From Hypholoma sublateritium FD-334 SS-4 (Eukaryota > Basidiomycota > Agaricomycetes > Agaricales > Strophariaceae), in assembly GCA_000827495.1 (NCBI GenBank), contig KN817564.1, forward strand, positions 1 to 64,000: 64,000 nt of DNA, written 5' to 3'. Below the pieces are notes generated by a model. That model ran no database searches, was not told the origin of the DNA, and worked only from the letters and a program-made list of their open reading frames with translations. The position numbers and the translations under genes were made by a program. This document shows, one piece after another, positions 50,653 to 63,060 of this stretch (position 1 is the stretch's first letter; the number at the start of each line of letters is the position of its first letter).

Positions 50653-50861
50653 GAACGTGTGCACTTGCACGGTGCTCAGATATATCCTACGCATAATGTG
50701 GCGTCCTGTACATGTGGTATTAAAGCAACTATGGATTCTGCATTGTGGTGGAGGTATAAGTAATGTAATGAATGAGTGGTCTGCTAAGATAACGCCGCAT
50801 CCGAATTGCAAATAAAGTACAGGTTCGAAGTAATAAATGGATAAAAAAGAATTAAGATTCA

Positions 50862-53800
50862 TCACTGGAAGAAGAAAGTATGAACATCCGATTGTCCGAA
50901 AGCAAGATTGCATGCTGGACACTTCCGTTGTCTCGTCGCGAGACGCGCATCTACACAAGCCTTGCAGAACGCTGGAAGATATCATTGGGACCAAAGACGA
51001 CGAGGCAGTGATTTGATGGACGTACTGTGCATGCACTTGGTTATGATTGTTGACCGGAACGCGTTGTCTTCCCTACACGTTGAGCAGTTTATAAGGGCCT
51101 GTCGTAAGCTTCCGTCAGTTTCAAATTTTACTAGTCAGTACTCGTTCGTACCTCTAGATTGGCTAACTTCTCGCTCTCGTGGTCTGTCTTCCCTTGGCTG
51201 GGCTCCAGTTTCCGCTTCTTCTTAAGCTGAGCGATTTCCTTTTCCAATTCCTTCACCCCTCCGATAAGTTCTTCCTCCTTGGTACGGAACTCAGCCCTTT
51301 TGGTTTGTATATAGTTTTCGTGTTCGCGGAACATTATAGTGAGCTGTGGATAATTGAATAAGGCTGTTATTGAGATAGCGGAATCACATACATCATGGTA
51401 TTTCTTTTTCTCGCATTCCAGTTGCGCATTCAAGTCGGAAATTTCCTTTTCCGAGCGAATAACCTTATCCTTGACGCTTTCAGTGTACCTTTTGATGGCC
51501 AGATTCTCTTTTTCAACGAGATTCTACCCATCGTGTTAATTGGGTTTAAATTATGCGACTGCAAACTTACCAACTGGCTCTTAAGATGTTTTTCAACATC
51601 CACCAAGCGGTCAACAACTTTGCCTTGCTTTTCGAGGGTTCTTGCTAGATTCTTGCGTTCAGACTCAATTGCCTCTTTGTCTCTCATGGCTGCGTAGTAT
51701 TTATTGTCCGATTTGGCTTTCTACATAGTAAGGTTCAGTAAGTGTACGTCCCCCATGAAAGCTAAAGTACTCACGTCGACCCCGCTTTTCAATAGGCGTT
51801 CCTCTAAGGTATTGAGATCGAACACTTTGCTTTTCAGTTGTCGATCAAGTGATTCCCAAAGGGTGGAAAGTTTGTCCAGTTCAGAGAATAGTGGCGCTTC
51901 ATTCTAAATGACGGTCGGTTTAATGATAGCGAAAAACGAAGTATATTATCAGAGCAAACCTCTTTGCGCTGGGTTTCGAGAAGTCGCAATTGTCGCAATT
52001 CAGCTTCTTTCTTCTCCAGTTCTTCCCTGAGTTGAGCAACATCGGGAGAGATGGTCGCCAACGGCCCAAACGTGTTTTGATATATTTCAAGTTCAGACTT
52101 GACTAACGAAAGCGCTTCCACTGCATCGGCTTGAGCCTTCATATGCTGCACAATATCGGGCTGGTCGTCTTGATAGATGGAGAAGGTTTGTTCCATCGCA
52201 GCGACTCTACTCTCAGCATGCCTGCAGAGCAATCTAAGCTCGATTTTAAAATATGTTGAGGAGCGAACTTACATTTTCTGTTCCTTGAGCGTCTTGAAAT
52301 ATTGGACCTCGTCGGCATTACCCCCGAGAAAGAATAGCATCAAATCTTCGGAACTTGCGGTGGCAGCAAGCTGAGCCTTGCATCGACTTAGTTCTGATTG
52401 TAGGATGCTGATCCGTTCCTGAGAGATGGTAAATTAAGAGTATAGAAGATGGGGTTGCAAAAACTAACCGAGTTACTCTCCACCAAGGCTTTGTATTCTT
52501 GGAATGACGCCTGCTTGACGGAATCCTTCTGCCTTCGCTCAGTGAGCTCGGCGCTTTGCTGTTCACGCTGTTCCCGAAGACGAGCGTTCTCTGCATCTCG
52601 TTTAGTAAGCATGTTCCTGTACTCTTGAGCCTGTTGATTAGAGGAGTTCTTATACGATTGCGCGTCAGTTCCTTGCTCACGAGACTGTAGACGGAAAAGG
52701 CATTCACCACTATAGAATCTTCCCATTCCGTACGACCTGCTAGGATAGTGTTCAATTCTTCCTGGAGTCGATGAATCTGGTCGTTTTTGTCGTTGATCAC
52801 GCTCTCTAGATGAGATGCATGGTTAAGGACGACCTTATAATAAGGGTTCTCAGAAATCTGCTCTATAGAAGGAGATTTATGCTAACCAATATCAGTTAAT
52901 GGGGCGGACTTATCGACTATATGATTTCTCACCTCCACTTCCATCATGGTCTTTTCGTCCCTAAGTAAAGCAGCTTCTTTCTCTAATTCCAGAATCTTCG
53001 TATCTTTAGCTTTTATGCGGGCCGTAAGGTTGTCTATTTGAGACAAATCGTAGATACCATTCGGCTGAGCAGGTGTTATAGGTGTTGGTGGTATAACGGG
53101 CTAGAAAAAAATTAGAAGTCAAATAAAATCAATGGTCAAATCTCCCACCAATTAAGCAATAACCAGACCACTCACTACAGGAGAGGACGGCTTTGGCTGC
53201 ACTTCCTCTTTTCTCTCATTCTCGACCTCTTGACCCTTCGTTTCCGTATTTGAACCCCGGGATTCTATTGCAAGAACAGTCTTGCTTTGCAGCCGTTCTA
53301 TCTTGCTCTCCAGGGCGACAAGGGAATTGCGATATGATTCTTTCTGCGACTCGGAATCCCTCAGTCGTTCCCGCAGGATATTGAGTTCAGATCGTAGCAT
53401 TATGCACTGGTAGTGGGTTAGTCCCCCAATAGATATTTGTGGCATCTAAAATGAGACTGACTTCATTTTGAGCCCTTTGGCATTCAGGAAAGTTCTCACT
53501 CTGCAAGAGACGCGATCGCTGACCCTCTTCCATCTGGACAAACTTCGTCACCAGGGCCCGTGTGGCATTTACCGTATCTCCTAATGCGGCAGCTACTTCC
53601 GGCAGAGGTTCGCTTTGCAGGTGGGCGGTCAAATCAAATATTTCTGGATAAGATGGGGTTATACGTCATCCATAAATAAGAACTGCATGAGATATTTACC
53701 TTGTGAATGTATATTGACTGTAGGAATGTCATCTGGTTTAACAACGAGGCGGATGGTGTCCACCAACTTTTCATATACAAGACATTCTGTTAGTAGACCC

Positions 53801-54187
53801 TCTACATGTAATGAGGCAATGGAAGTGAACTAACCTGAGCCCAACACGCTGAAATAGCTGCAAGACCTGCTTCACAGGTGCTTTTGCGCAGTTCCAACTC
53901 TTCAATGCGAGTTTGACTTCGCTCGTGTTCCTTGGAATAGTGCTTCATCCTACGATATATAGCTTCTTTGCGAAACATCTGACGTGGCATAGGATGAGGA
54001 TTATGCGAGTACAGAAGTGAAAATGTGAGAGAATAGCCACCTCGAGCTTCTCTCCGAAGACTTCATCTTCTGCCTCAACGTCTCCATTGACATGAGGGCT
54101 CCCATTTGAGCCTGTTAATATGCGTTTCTTGGACACCATAGTGTCTTCGACATCAGCTAAAGGACGCTTTCGAGATTCCATGTTCAT
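50862..54187 (-). CDS. BRE1: BRE1 E3 ubiquitin ligase for histone H2B
   Basis: About 832 aa in exons 54187-54041, 53978-53835, 53766-53700, 53643-53462, 53406-53176, 53100-52933, 52860-52711, 52684-52469, 52418-52273, 52221-51960, 51903-51775, 51720-51571, 51523-51392, 51343-51152, 51098-51026 and 50971-50862. The N terminus has [10 protein letters not shown] and [20 protein letters not shown], then long coiled coil (for example [19 protein letters not shown]), and a C-terminal RING: CSTCRED...[15 protein letters not shown]...[14 protein letters not shown]. Bre1 with Rad6 monoubiquitinates H2B, which is needed for H3K4 and H3K79 methylation. The step 52711 to 52684 would be a 26-nt intron, too short to be trusted; see findings. 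Start may be 54187 or 54181. Confidence 0.92.
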
Positions 54188-54566
54188 GGGATAGGGCACA
54201 ATAATGTTAAGGAAATAGCGTTGAAGCAAGAGAGAATGACTATGTTACAAGGTTTCTAAACTCCGGCGGTCGGATTACCAAATTTATAATTCAGCTATTT
54301 TTCAACTGGCCATCCATCATGTGACCTGTCACATTAATTCCCCTGCCAAGCCGGGCGGCAAATCCCCTGCTTTAATAGTCCTTCCTCCTTTCAACTTCAA
54401 TTCAACTCCCTAGGATTAAATCTAAATTGTCTTCAGATCTATAAGTGAGCCACACTCCTTGACACACCCTGCCTCTAATTCGGCGTACTTTATGCCTGGA
54501 TATAACAGCGTAACCTATCAGATTATGCAGTGCGAGACTACCGACTGGCAAACGACCAGTCCTACT
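54188..54566. other. Spacer upstream of BRE1 and downstream of the allantoicase fusion
   Basis: 379 bp holding the BRE1 promoter and the 3' end region of the next minus-strand gene. CT-rich tracts near 54360-54440; nothing else recognised. Confidence 0.4.
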
Positions 54567-56672
54567 TCACTCATGGATCTTCAGTACATAACTCGGATCC
54601 AAATCTAAAATCTCGCAATCGAGAGGACTTCCGTCGCCTATCTGTGTTTCTATGCAGGCCAAGTCAAGGGACTAGGAAAAAATCAGTTGTGTTATTATTC
54701 AAGGAAACCGGATGGGTCCCTACTTTTCCAAGCACAGTCATGGGTTGGTCTAGGAGAATGGAATTGACATTAAAAATGTCACATTGGCATCGAAAAAGCA
54801 CTTACGCCAGATTCCAGCGTTGTATGAGATACCCTGCGCGGCTGTAGCAACAAAGGCTTTTAGGGTCTTCATGTCGGGCTTGTCATCTGGGCCATTGTGT
54901 GCGACGACTACGAGGTAGCTGGTTGCTGGGTCGGCGATACCTTCACCTCCCCCTTGACCCATAGGTATGAACGCTTGGCTTGTGTATGGGTGGCGCTCTA
55001 ATGCCCGCAGAATCGTCACACCGTCCGATATATCATCCAACGGTTTACACCTATAGACGGAAATCCCCAGACCCGCCCCAGCATCCACGGGATATGATGA
55101 ATTCGGGAGAGTTAGTTTGTGGAATTTATCGGCGGTGCCTGCATTAGCAGGAGTCACTTTGATGCCTTCTGGTCTCGAAGCGTAGGCTTGAATAACTTGG
55201 CCATAGGGTGCAAAGGCTTCCACGGTGATAGGAAGAACGGGGACCACGGTTATGTTTGATTGAGCAGTCGACATCGGCAGAGGTGTGGCAACGACTTCGT
55301 GTGCAGCAGTCGAAAACAGTGAGGAGTCAGACTGGACTTTGCGGCCAAGAACCCGAATCCGCTTCAGCCCACCATCTGGATGGATGGTGACCTTCACGTG
55401 CGTGTACGTTTCTCCCCCCACGTTATCGAGCTCGAAGTGATGCTGTCTATGGGCACCTAACTTTGTTCGTGGTAATATCAACTTCCAACGTGAAGCATCG
55501 GGCAATTCAGGATCCTTTGCAAGATCTTCGTTCGTGTATAGGGCATGTATCTCACAACTCTCGGGAAAGTTACCAAGGAAGTGGTTCGTGTCAATCTCCA
55601 CCTCCTCTAGCACTCCAGGAGCACCTCTGTGACATACATTGTCAGTTCGGCCCCTCTTCAACGGAAGAATGCTTACAGTTGCAGAACAACCCAATCATTG
55701 TGGCCTTTCGTCCGACTGCGTTTAGTCTCCCACCCATCGCCCATGTTTATCCCTCTGCCGGGTAGAATGAGGTTCGAACCAACCCCGAAATGCTGATCAG
55801 ACACTCGAAGCACGCGCCCACCAGCGAAGACATGCGCGAGATCGAATGTTACATCTGCGGGTTGTATTGGAATGACATCGCCATAGGTCCTGAAGCGAGC
55901 CTATATCTCCTTCATTTAGTTTAACGTCGCCGTAAATTATCGCAGAAATAATTACAATGCCACCGTCAGGATACATATGGATCTTCACATAATTGTAGGG
56001 CGTGGTCGCAGGGATTTTGAACAGATGTTGGGAGCTAGGCCCAAGGTCTACTCTGGGCAGCACTTCGGCCCACTAAACACGGCGCGTTAGCTATCCGCTG
56101 ATTTACGCGAAGACATATACGTACTCTAGCATCGTCGTGTGCAGGATCGCGCAGGTCTGGATCGTGTATGGCATACACGGACACCTCCGGCGCCTCGTTC
56201 CCTGAGAGGCGCATGTGAGCAACCTTACCAGAATGGAGGAAACCCAATTACACACCATTGAAATTCGCGGTGTCCACATCGAACCCATGCAGGGACCCCG
56301 TCGTGCCGAGCTGGATAATGCACCAGTCGTACGTTGGGTTGTGGCGCCGTGTCTCCCATCCACTGAACAACGCGCCATTAGGCCCGAACTGCCCCTTCAT
56401 AGACAGAGCAGGCTGGATTGATGGGTGAGCAGGCCGTTGCAGGGCTTCGTTACGAACATAGTACGCACCCCGACTTCTAGAAGATGATGCGCCTCTGCGA
56501 AAAACTCATCGGAGACGCCGACGATGCGGCCCCCTAGCGGCGCACTGGAGAGCTCTGCCGCCCATGGTCATGATCGAGGTCGTGTGATGGTCGGAGTCAG
56601 GAGACATGGCTCACCAGTCAGGGTCGAGAACTGATCATGGAAATCTTGCAGCGCAATTCGTTCGAAGGCCAT
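54567..56672 (-). CDS. Fused allantoicase - ureidoglycolate lyase
   Basis: Nine exons (56672-56615, 56554-56469, 56412-56256, 56201-56125, 56072-55956, 55900-55677, 55626-54806, 54749-54724, 54671-54567) give 556 aa. Residues 1 to about 350 are two allantoicase repeats: [83 protein letters not shown] and [18 protein letters not shown]. Residues from about 367 are ureidoglycolate lyase: [68 protein letters not shown] and [18 protein letters not shown]. The two consecutive steps (allantoate to ureidoglycolate and urea, then glyoxylate and urea) would be on one chain, allowing purine-derived nitrogen use. The last two introns are needed to reach the normal C terminus. Confidence 0.9.
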
Positions 56673-57309
56673 TTTTACAGAGCAAGATGCTGGAGGGCAA
56701 ATGCAAAGAGTGGATAAAAGCCCCGTACATTCCGTGTATTTAACGGGTGGAACACGCAAGGGATGTGGGGGTGGCCGCTTCGGACCGACGCTATCTTGAC
56801 CAATAGATAATCCCGATCGTATGTGGCGAGATAGAAGCCAATGGAAGGGTCAACCCCAAGTCAACCCTATCACAGCTTGAGTGGACACCCCTCGAGCTCA
56901 AGGCTCAAGAAGCATCGGCGTCGAAGGATCAGTGGGTAGGATTACTAGGTACAGTCAATCTAATCCCAAGCTAGATTTTTGTCTTATCTTACTGAGCGCT
57001 TGAGCTCTTGACTACTCCTTACTTGTCCTGCTCAGAGTATTTGCACATGGTATCAATTTTTGGGCTCCATTCAGTGATCAAGAGGTTCTCCTTCCCCAGA
57101 TGACTGTAGAGACTGTGGAAGCATCTATATATAATTTTCAGCATTCATTTATCCTATTTCTACCCAACGACCATGTAATACTTACTTAAGAGCATGGCAA
57201 ACCGCAATACTTATATATAAAGTCCGAGGAAACACCTGACCTACGAGCGGAAAATGCACCCCGAAAAAAACCGACCTGAGTCTTGACTTGTACTAGGCGG
57301 AGGCGGACG
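56673..57309. other. Intergenic, allantoicase promoter side
   Basis: 637 bp with no supported gene. It contains several GAGCTCAAG/CTTGAGCTC-type words (56870-57015) and an AT-rich stretch near 57120-57225. Confidence 0.45.
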
Positions 57310-58971
57310 CTAACGGAACAGCAGGTCCAACTCTAAACCTTCACTGCCGAACTCCTTCAGCCTCCGGAAATCCTCTACATGGCTCGACAGCAGCTCCAGC
57401 TCGACGCGCCGCAGGCGCCGTACGTCCTTGCGGTTAAACCGCCAGCGCGACTCGACCATGTCCGCCACCGCGCCGTCCGCCGTCCACAGGCAGTTCCCTC
57501 TGAACGTCAGCGCCTCCAGGTTCGGCAGCGCACACGTCGCGCTCGTGATCCGCGTAACCTCGTTGGCGCCAGGCACGAATCCCGTGGCGAGCGCGTTGTA
57601 GTTCGCTAGCGCCGATTTGTCCATGAAGGAGGAGCAGGTGAGCAGGTCCAGCGCGAGGTCCGTGACGAACGGGTCCCACGTCCAGTCCTTCCTGTCCTCA
57701 ACGATGATGCGCTCCAGCGTCTGCAGGTGGGGGTTACTCAGGCACGCGGCGAACTCGTCAAATCGCATTCCCGTATCGTGCATCTCGAAGTGGAGGAGGT
57801 GGCACGCCGAGCGCTTCAAGAAGTTACCGAAACTGCGCTGCGGCCAGCCGTATTGGTCCAACGGCCCCCGGACGTACACGGCTAATTGGGTGAGTTTCGG
57901 CAGAGTCAAATTATCCATGAAGTTCGCGACTTGCTCCTGGCCGATGTTTATTGTTAAAGAGCAAAGCGAATGGGAAACTGGTTCGCGGAATAGCGGGCCG
58001 AAGATGAGATCAATCTTGAGAGAGGCATCTCTCAACTCCGGACACTTCTCAAAAATACGCAACGCCGTTCCGATGGACGGAACGTAGTCAAGTGAAAGCG
58101 ATACGAGCTGGTGCCATGGAATGAAAATGGAACTTTCGGCGGCCAACGTAAGGTCCGGAATTCGAGAAACAGAAAGCTGCGAGAGGCGGGGCACGTATTC
58201 GAAGATCCCGAATAAATCCTTCTCTTCCTCTTCATAAATCCGGTATGAAGTCCACATATTGAATTTCTGCAGCATGGGCGCAGATCGCTGCTCGGAGGTC
58301 AACAGTCGGCAATACCTCGGTCCTGTCAGGTCAAATTGAATATTGGCCCATCGGTGTATATATCCTTTGTAAAGGTCCAATATTTCTCCAGCTGCGTCAC
58401 GGTTGTCGTTCGATTCGTTTTGCTGGTAAAGTGCCAGCGAGAGCGGAAGGCTTCCCGACCTGGCGATCCAAACTGAAGCCAACGGCAGTGCGGGGCGGGC
58501 TTTCCCCATGCACACATAGACGTCCAATGACGACCATAAATTAGGAAGCGCGATGGCACATTCTCTCCACAGCCTGTTGACTTGACACAATAATAATGGT
58601 GCCGAACGCGGGGTGAATCCCCGCAAGTCTAGCGAATGGTACAAGTATTCTGGGTGGGGTGCTTTTTCGGGAAGGCAAAAGGTGAAGATATGCTGGAGCA
58701 GTTCAGGCGGTATAGTTTCGATAGGAGCAATTGAATGCTCTCTGAGATGAAGATGGACTTGGACTTGGGGGCAGCGGCGTGCGAGCATAGAAGTAGAAGA
58801 AGCGAGCTCAGTAGGTTGTTCATAATGAATGCAGGCTGGAATATATCGGGGACCGACGTTGATGGTTTCATTATTGCGAGCATCTATGAAGTTCGGTCGC
58901 CTGCACGGATGAAGGGTGGCATTATTAACCCAGTTCTCCAACGTAATCGGAAAAGTATGAGCGCACATCAT
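57310..58971 (-). CDS. F-box domain protein, single exon
   Basis: An uninterrupted 553-codon frame. The F-box core is around aa 82-135: IETIPPELLQHIFTFCLPEKAP, then LLLCQVNRLWRECAIALPNLWSSLDVYV, typical of the large Agaricomycete F-box families. The rest resembles divergent leucine-rich repeats (LTLPKLTQLAVYVRG, NPHLQTLERIIVED, LPNLEALTFRGNCLW). Such proteins are thought to be SCF ubiquitin-ligase adaptors; the substrate is unknown. The ATG at 58971 gives an 80-residue leader before the F-box; in-frame Met codons further in are also possible. Confidence 0.85.
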   Translation of the reverse strand: MMCAHTFPITLENWVNNATLHPCRRPNFIDARNNETINVGPRYIPACIHYEQPTELASSTSMLARRCPQVQVHLHLREHSIAPIETIPPELLQHIFTFCLPEKAPHPEYLYHSLDLRGFTPRSAPLLLCQVNRLWRECAIALPNLWSSLDVYVCMGKARPALPLASVWIARSGSLPLSLALYQQNESNDNRDAAGEILDLYKGYIHRWANIQFDLTGPRYCRLLTSEQRSAPMLQKFNMWTSYRIYEEEEKDLFGIFEYVPRLSQLSVSRIPDLTLAAESSIFIPWHQLVSLSLDYVPSIGTALRIFEKCPELRDASLKIDLIFGPLFREPVSHSLCSLTINIGQEQVANFMDNLTLPKLTQLAVYVRGPLDQYGWPQRSFGNFLKRSACHLLHFEMHDTGMRFDEFAACLSNPHLQTLERIIVEDRKDWTWDPFVTDLALDLLTCSSFMDKSALANYNALATGFVPGANEVTRITSATCALPNLEALTFRGNCLWTADGAVADMVESRWRFNRKDVRRLRRVELELLSSHVEDFRRLKEFGSEGLELDLLFR

Positions 58972-59498
58972 TGTAACCTTCTATACGCCCAGATCTAAGC
59001 TGCAGTTTCATAAGGTGAGTCCTTACAGCTTCGCATCCTGGAACCGAGGACTCACCAATTGCAGTCTTGACTAGGTCAGAGCAAGTGCTAAGGATCTAGA
59101 GGAATGGGACCAGCGTCTAGCATTTGAGACATTTGAGCATGTGTGCCGCTCCCGCCGTTCATGGTGTCTCGAGTGTGTTTCGTCGGCCGCGTCGAGGTCG
59201 TTGCATCTGTTCGGACTGTAATAATTGTACGTGCATTGGCTATATCATACCAATGACGTCGTGCGCAACGTTGTTCGATATCCCCAGAATTGATGTCGCT
59301 ACACTCAGGGCGCGCCGCGCGGAGTCCGGACGGCCGCTGGTCCGCGGCGCGCTTGATCGCTGCGCCGAGTACGCTGACTAATGGTGCGTTAGCTCTTTGT
59401 CGGCCGTGTAAACCGGCCTGGTCATTTTGGATGATCTCCCGCGCCTGAAGTGCTCTGTGGGCGGTACGGTCGCATACGGAGGAAGAGCTTTTAGATAA
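58972..59498. other. Intergenic, F-box gene upstream side
   Basis: 527 bp without a supported gene. A CG-rich patch occurs near 59305-59370 (GGCGCGCCGCGCGG-type words). Confidence 0.45.
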
Positions 59499-60402
59499 TT
59501 ATAGTATATCTGCTCGCGTACGAGCTATTACAGTGCGCCGCTTCCCCCACGGATCAAGCCATATTTCCGTGCGCTGGAATTTGCCTGTCGCGAGCATGAT
59601 TGATTCGACAGTGGACGCTTGATCATGGCCGACCTCAAGGGCAACGAGGGCATCTGGTTTGAGGATGTTTTTGGAGGAGACGAAGCGTGCTATGGCGTGA
59701 TAAAATTCAAGGCCTGATGGTCCCCCAAATAGAGCTTTGGGGTCTTCAAAGTTAATCACTGAACGAGACAGTTCAAGGTATTCTTTCCACGGTATGTACG
59801 GTGGATTTGACGTTATGATGTCGTACGAAGAATGGATACGACTAGCGGTCTCTGCGAAGTCGTGGGCGAGCAGGTTTGCTGTGGAGACTGAGAAAGTATT
59901 ATGCGGGGTCTTTGGATCACATAAGCGTGATGAGATGCCACAGAGCGCAGCGTTATCCTGGGCCAATCGAAGCGCGTGGGGGGATATGTCGACGGCGTGC
60001 GCTCTGACTGTTCCCGGCGGCCAGAGATGGCAGAGAAGAAGCGGGATGCAACCCGAGCCCGTGCCAAGATCCAATAGGGAGACGGGATTGTGGACGGACG
60101 GCGCGAGGGAGTCCGCGAGCTTTGTGACCCAGTGCTCTGTTTCTGGCCGCGGTATGAGGACCGGTGGACGCGCTAGGAGATTAAGCGGACCAAATGGCTG
60201 AGTGCCTATGAGAGCGTCAGATGGCGACAGGGACGATGGAGAGCGGAGTACCGAGGATATACTGGAGCGGCTCGCCTCGGACGCGGCGGGCGACCATGGC
60301 GTCGAGGTCGGTGGCGCCGGCGACGGCGGCGGCGGCGCGCATCCAGCGCAGCTCGCGCGCGGCCTGGGAGGCGCCGAGCGCGGTGGCGAGACGCCTGAAC
60401 AT
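59499..60402 (-). CDS. MTQ1: Release-factor glutamine N5-methyltransferase (HemK/PrmC type)
   Basis: Exons 60402-60252 and 60205-59499 give 285 aa. The N-terminal helical part ends in RVRGEPLQYILGTQPF, followed by LIPRPETEHWV, the SAM motif LLDLGTGSGCIPLLL, AVDISPHALRLAQDNA and the catalytic NPPY motif in DIITSNPPYIPWKEYLEL; ALFGGPSGLEFYHAIA and LALEVGHDQ-like LVALEVGHDQ complete the family pattern. Mtq1 methylates the GGQ glutamine of mitochondrial release factor. The N terminus has Arg/Ala-rich character compatible with mitochondrial import. Head to head with ERT1, 141 bp apart. Confidence 0.88.
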
Positions 60403-60543
60403 GCGGGGAGACCAGACCAAGCGGACTGGGGTGTGTCGGTTTGATGTGGTTTGTGGCGGGAGAAAGCCAGCGCTTCGGCCGGCAATAAAAAACAAAATCA
60501 GCTGGCTTTTGTCGCCCCCCGGTCCGCCTCTCTTCTCTCCACC
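60403..60543. promoter_or_regulatory. Divergent spacer between MTQ1 and ERT1
   Basis: 141 bp between the start codons; a short A-rich tract (AATAAAAAACAAAA, 60484-60497) is the only nucleosome-excluding-like element. Confidence 0.4.
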
Positions 60544-62602
60544 ATGGCCACTGTCTACGCTGTCGCGCCCCGCCCCACGTCGCTCGCGGTATGTATCCAC
60601 CCCACCCACCCCCCCATTTTCCTCAACACATATCCAGGCCGGCCCCTCCACCCCGCATGCCACAACCCTCAAGAAAAAACCCTCGTTGACGTCTGCCTCG
60701 TCCGTCGCCGCCGCGAAGCGAAAACGCAACGAGACGCCCGACGACTCCTCAGGCGACTCGGCCTCGCCCCAGCCCCCGCGCAAGCCCCGGGACGGCCCCA
60801 AGAAAAAGAAGGCAAATCGCGCCTGCTATCACTGCCAGAAAGCACACCTTACATGCGACGACTGTGAGCATGTTCACTTAGTCCACCCCGAGTTTTCTCA
60901 TCGCGCATGCAGCTCGCCCATGTCAGCGCTGCGTCAAGCGCGGATTCGCCAACAACTGCACCGAAGGCCACCGCAAAAAAGCAAAGTACCTGCTCGATGA
61001 GGAGGAGCTAGGTACCGCCTTCAGTCATCATTCTCCTTCTGCGCCCCATTCATTTTGATCACGTGTTGTAGAGCAGATGAAGCAAGGCAATCCGGCAAGC
61101 GACAGTCAGGCGGTCACTGCTGGTACCTCCGCAGACCCACCATCAATCCCAATAGGCAGGCGCTCTTTATTTCCGTGCCTTCTTCCCCCAGTCTTATCTT
61201 TTTACCAGCCGAGCCCTTCTCTCAGAACGAGACGCTGCTCAGCACTTCATTCGATCCCAACTTCTCCTTCACCTCCGAGGCCGCCAACCTCGAGTACTCC
61301 ATTTTGTCTGCAATTTTGGGTAATCCCAGTCCGACGGAGTCCGCTTCCAGTCCTCCGCCGCCGCCACCACCTGCCACACAATACTCCTCTTGGACATCCG
61401 ATCCAATCGACTTTGTCACCTCACCGCGGCTAGGTGCCTCCAGCACCAGCTTCACCTCGACTTACGGTGAGAACCAAATGTCGGCCCAGCAGCCTGAATC
61501 CACCTCGCCAGGAAATCCTGCTCACTATTTGACATACCCATACCCACATGCGTCGCGACCGGATGATCTCACGGAAATTTCCTACGGCACAGCATCCCCG
61601 TACTCGTCTTCGGCTGTCCACCCATTGCAACCGCGCTTTCCACTGGACTCGCGGCCGCGGTCCCCTCCGGCCACGGTTTTCCTTCACAACCCCTCTTCGA
61701 AAGACGCTACATCACGTGGGCTACTCTCACCCCCGCCTTCGACATACTCACCAAGTTCGACCGCTTCTGTCCCCACAGGCATCACCGATATGGTCCTCCC
61801 CCCCTGTGGCTCTAAATTGCAAAGTATACACGACCGCGTTACCACGCCCTACGATTATACCGAAGGCTACCACTTCTTGATGAAGCATTTACCGACGCGG
61901 TGCGCATGGTCCCCCCCGGTTCACATGCAAGCAAACTGACAATTTTTTTTAGATTTGAGAAGAACGATATCTTGCGCATCGTCCGGGCGCTCGCCATCTT
62001 CCGGCCCTCCCTCATCGCCCTCCAAATGCCCTTGTCACTCGACGACGAGATATTTGTGGAAAAATGCTTCCAGCGGAGCTTACTTGTGCGTCATCACCCC
62101 TCGTTATTGCGCCCACGTAATGACTTGGCATAGGAGTTGGACAAGCTCATGTCATATAGCGGCACCCCCACAGTCGTCTGGCGGCGCACCGGGGAAATTT
62201 GTCTAGTCGCCCCTGAGTTCTGCATGCTCACCGAATGGCCCCTGGAGGACCTTGTAGGCAGCGGGCGCAAAAAATACATCTACGAGGTGCGTGTTGATCG
62301 TGCAATCTCCGCCGCCGCCGCCACGTCGTGTGCTAATTATGCGCTAGTTGTTCGAAAACCAATCTGTTGTGGAATACTGGGAGAACTTCGCTTCACACGC
62401 ATTTGAGAACACGACACAATCAGTGTACTCCCACTGCGTGCTGCTCAAGCCTTCGGGTGCTCCGGTCCCTTCGACCTTCTGCTTTTCGATAAGGAGAGAT
62501 CTCTTTGATCTTCCCAGCATAGTCATAGGTGCGTACCGCCTAACCGAACTATAATGATGGGCTAACGGTGCACGTGCAGGCCAATGGTTACCCCTTCTGT
62601 AG
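60544..62602 (+). CDS. ERT1: Zn2Cys6-PAS transcription factor of the ERT1/AcuK type
   Basis: Nine exons (60544-60588, 60638-60863, 60913-61011, 61072-61122, 61209-61899, 61953-62085, 62134-62286, 62348-62528, 62580-62602) give 533 aa. The zinc cluster (about aa 78-110) reads RACYHCQKAHLTCDDSRPCQ and then RCVKRGFANNCTEGHRKKAK; the YHCQ..HLTCD form is characteristic of Ert1/Rds2/AcuK-AcuM regulators. A Ser/Pro-rich middle is followed by ALAIFRPSLIALQMPLSLDDEIFVEK and a PAS-like domain (GEICLVAPEFCMLTEWPLEDL, SVVEYWENFASHAF). Known relatives control gluconeogenesis and the ethanol/acetate switch. The last exon adds only QWLPLL after the split Gly codon. Confidence 0.9.
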
Positions 62603-63060
62603 CATTCGCTGACACCATCCACCGTCTGCATACTTGGCTCTTGGTTTATATCTTTATTCGTTTACGCATACTTCATGGTTCAGCTCACTTACGATTATTC
62701 ACTCTCTTATTCATTTCCCCTGGGACGTTCTGGCAGCTTCGCCCTTCCCTATGACCCACACCGCTATCGTCAGCTGTACGTTATGTTATGCTGTCGATTC
62801 CCCTTGCTCTGCTGCTTTCCAAAAACGTATCAGATGTACCACCTATACGCATAACGTCGTTGCCACCTTTTCACTCTCCTAGGCTCTCGGTCTCCCTCAT
62901 TGTCCAATACTACGTCATTCACCATCCTGTCGTCGGTACTCTAATATATAGAGTGTCCATGCCAGGCCAAAAAGTCCAGAGCCCAATCAAAGAAGAAGAT
63001 AATATAGTCGCAGCGCATTAATCGAAAATTAAAATGTCTAGGGAGAAGCAAGCACGGCGC
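62603..63060. other. Convergent 3' spacer between ERT1 and the PRA1-like gene
   Basis: 458 bp, T/C-rich, no supported gene. Confidence 0.45.
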
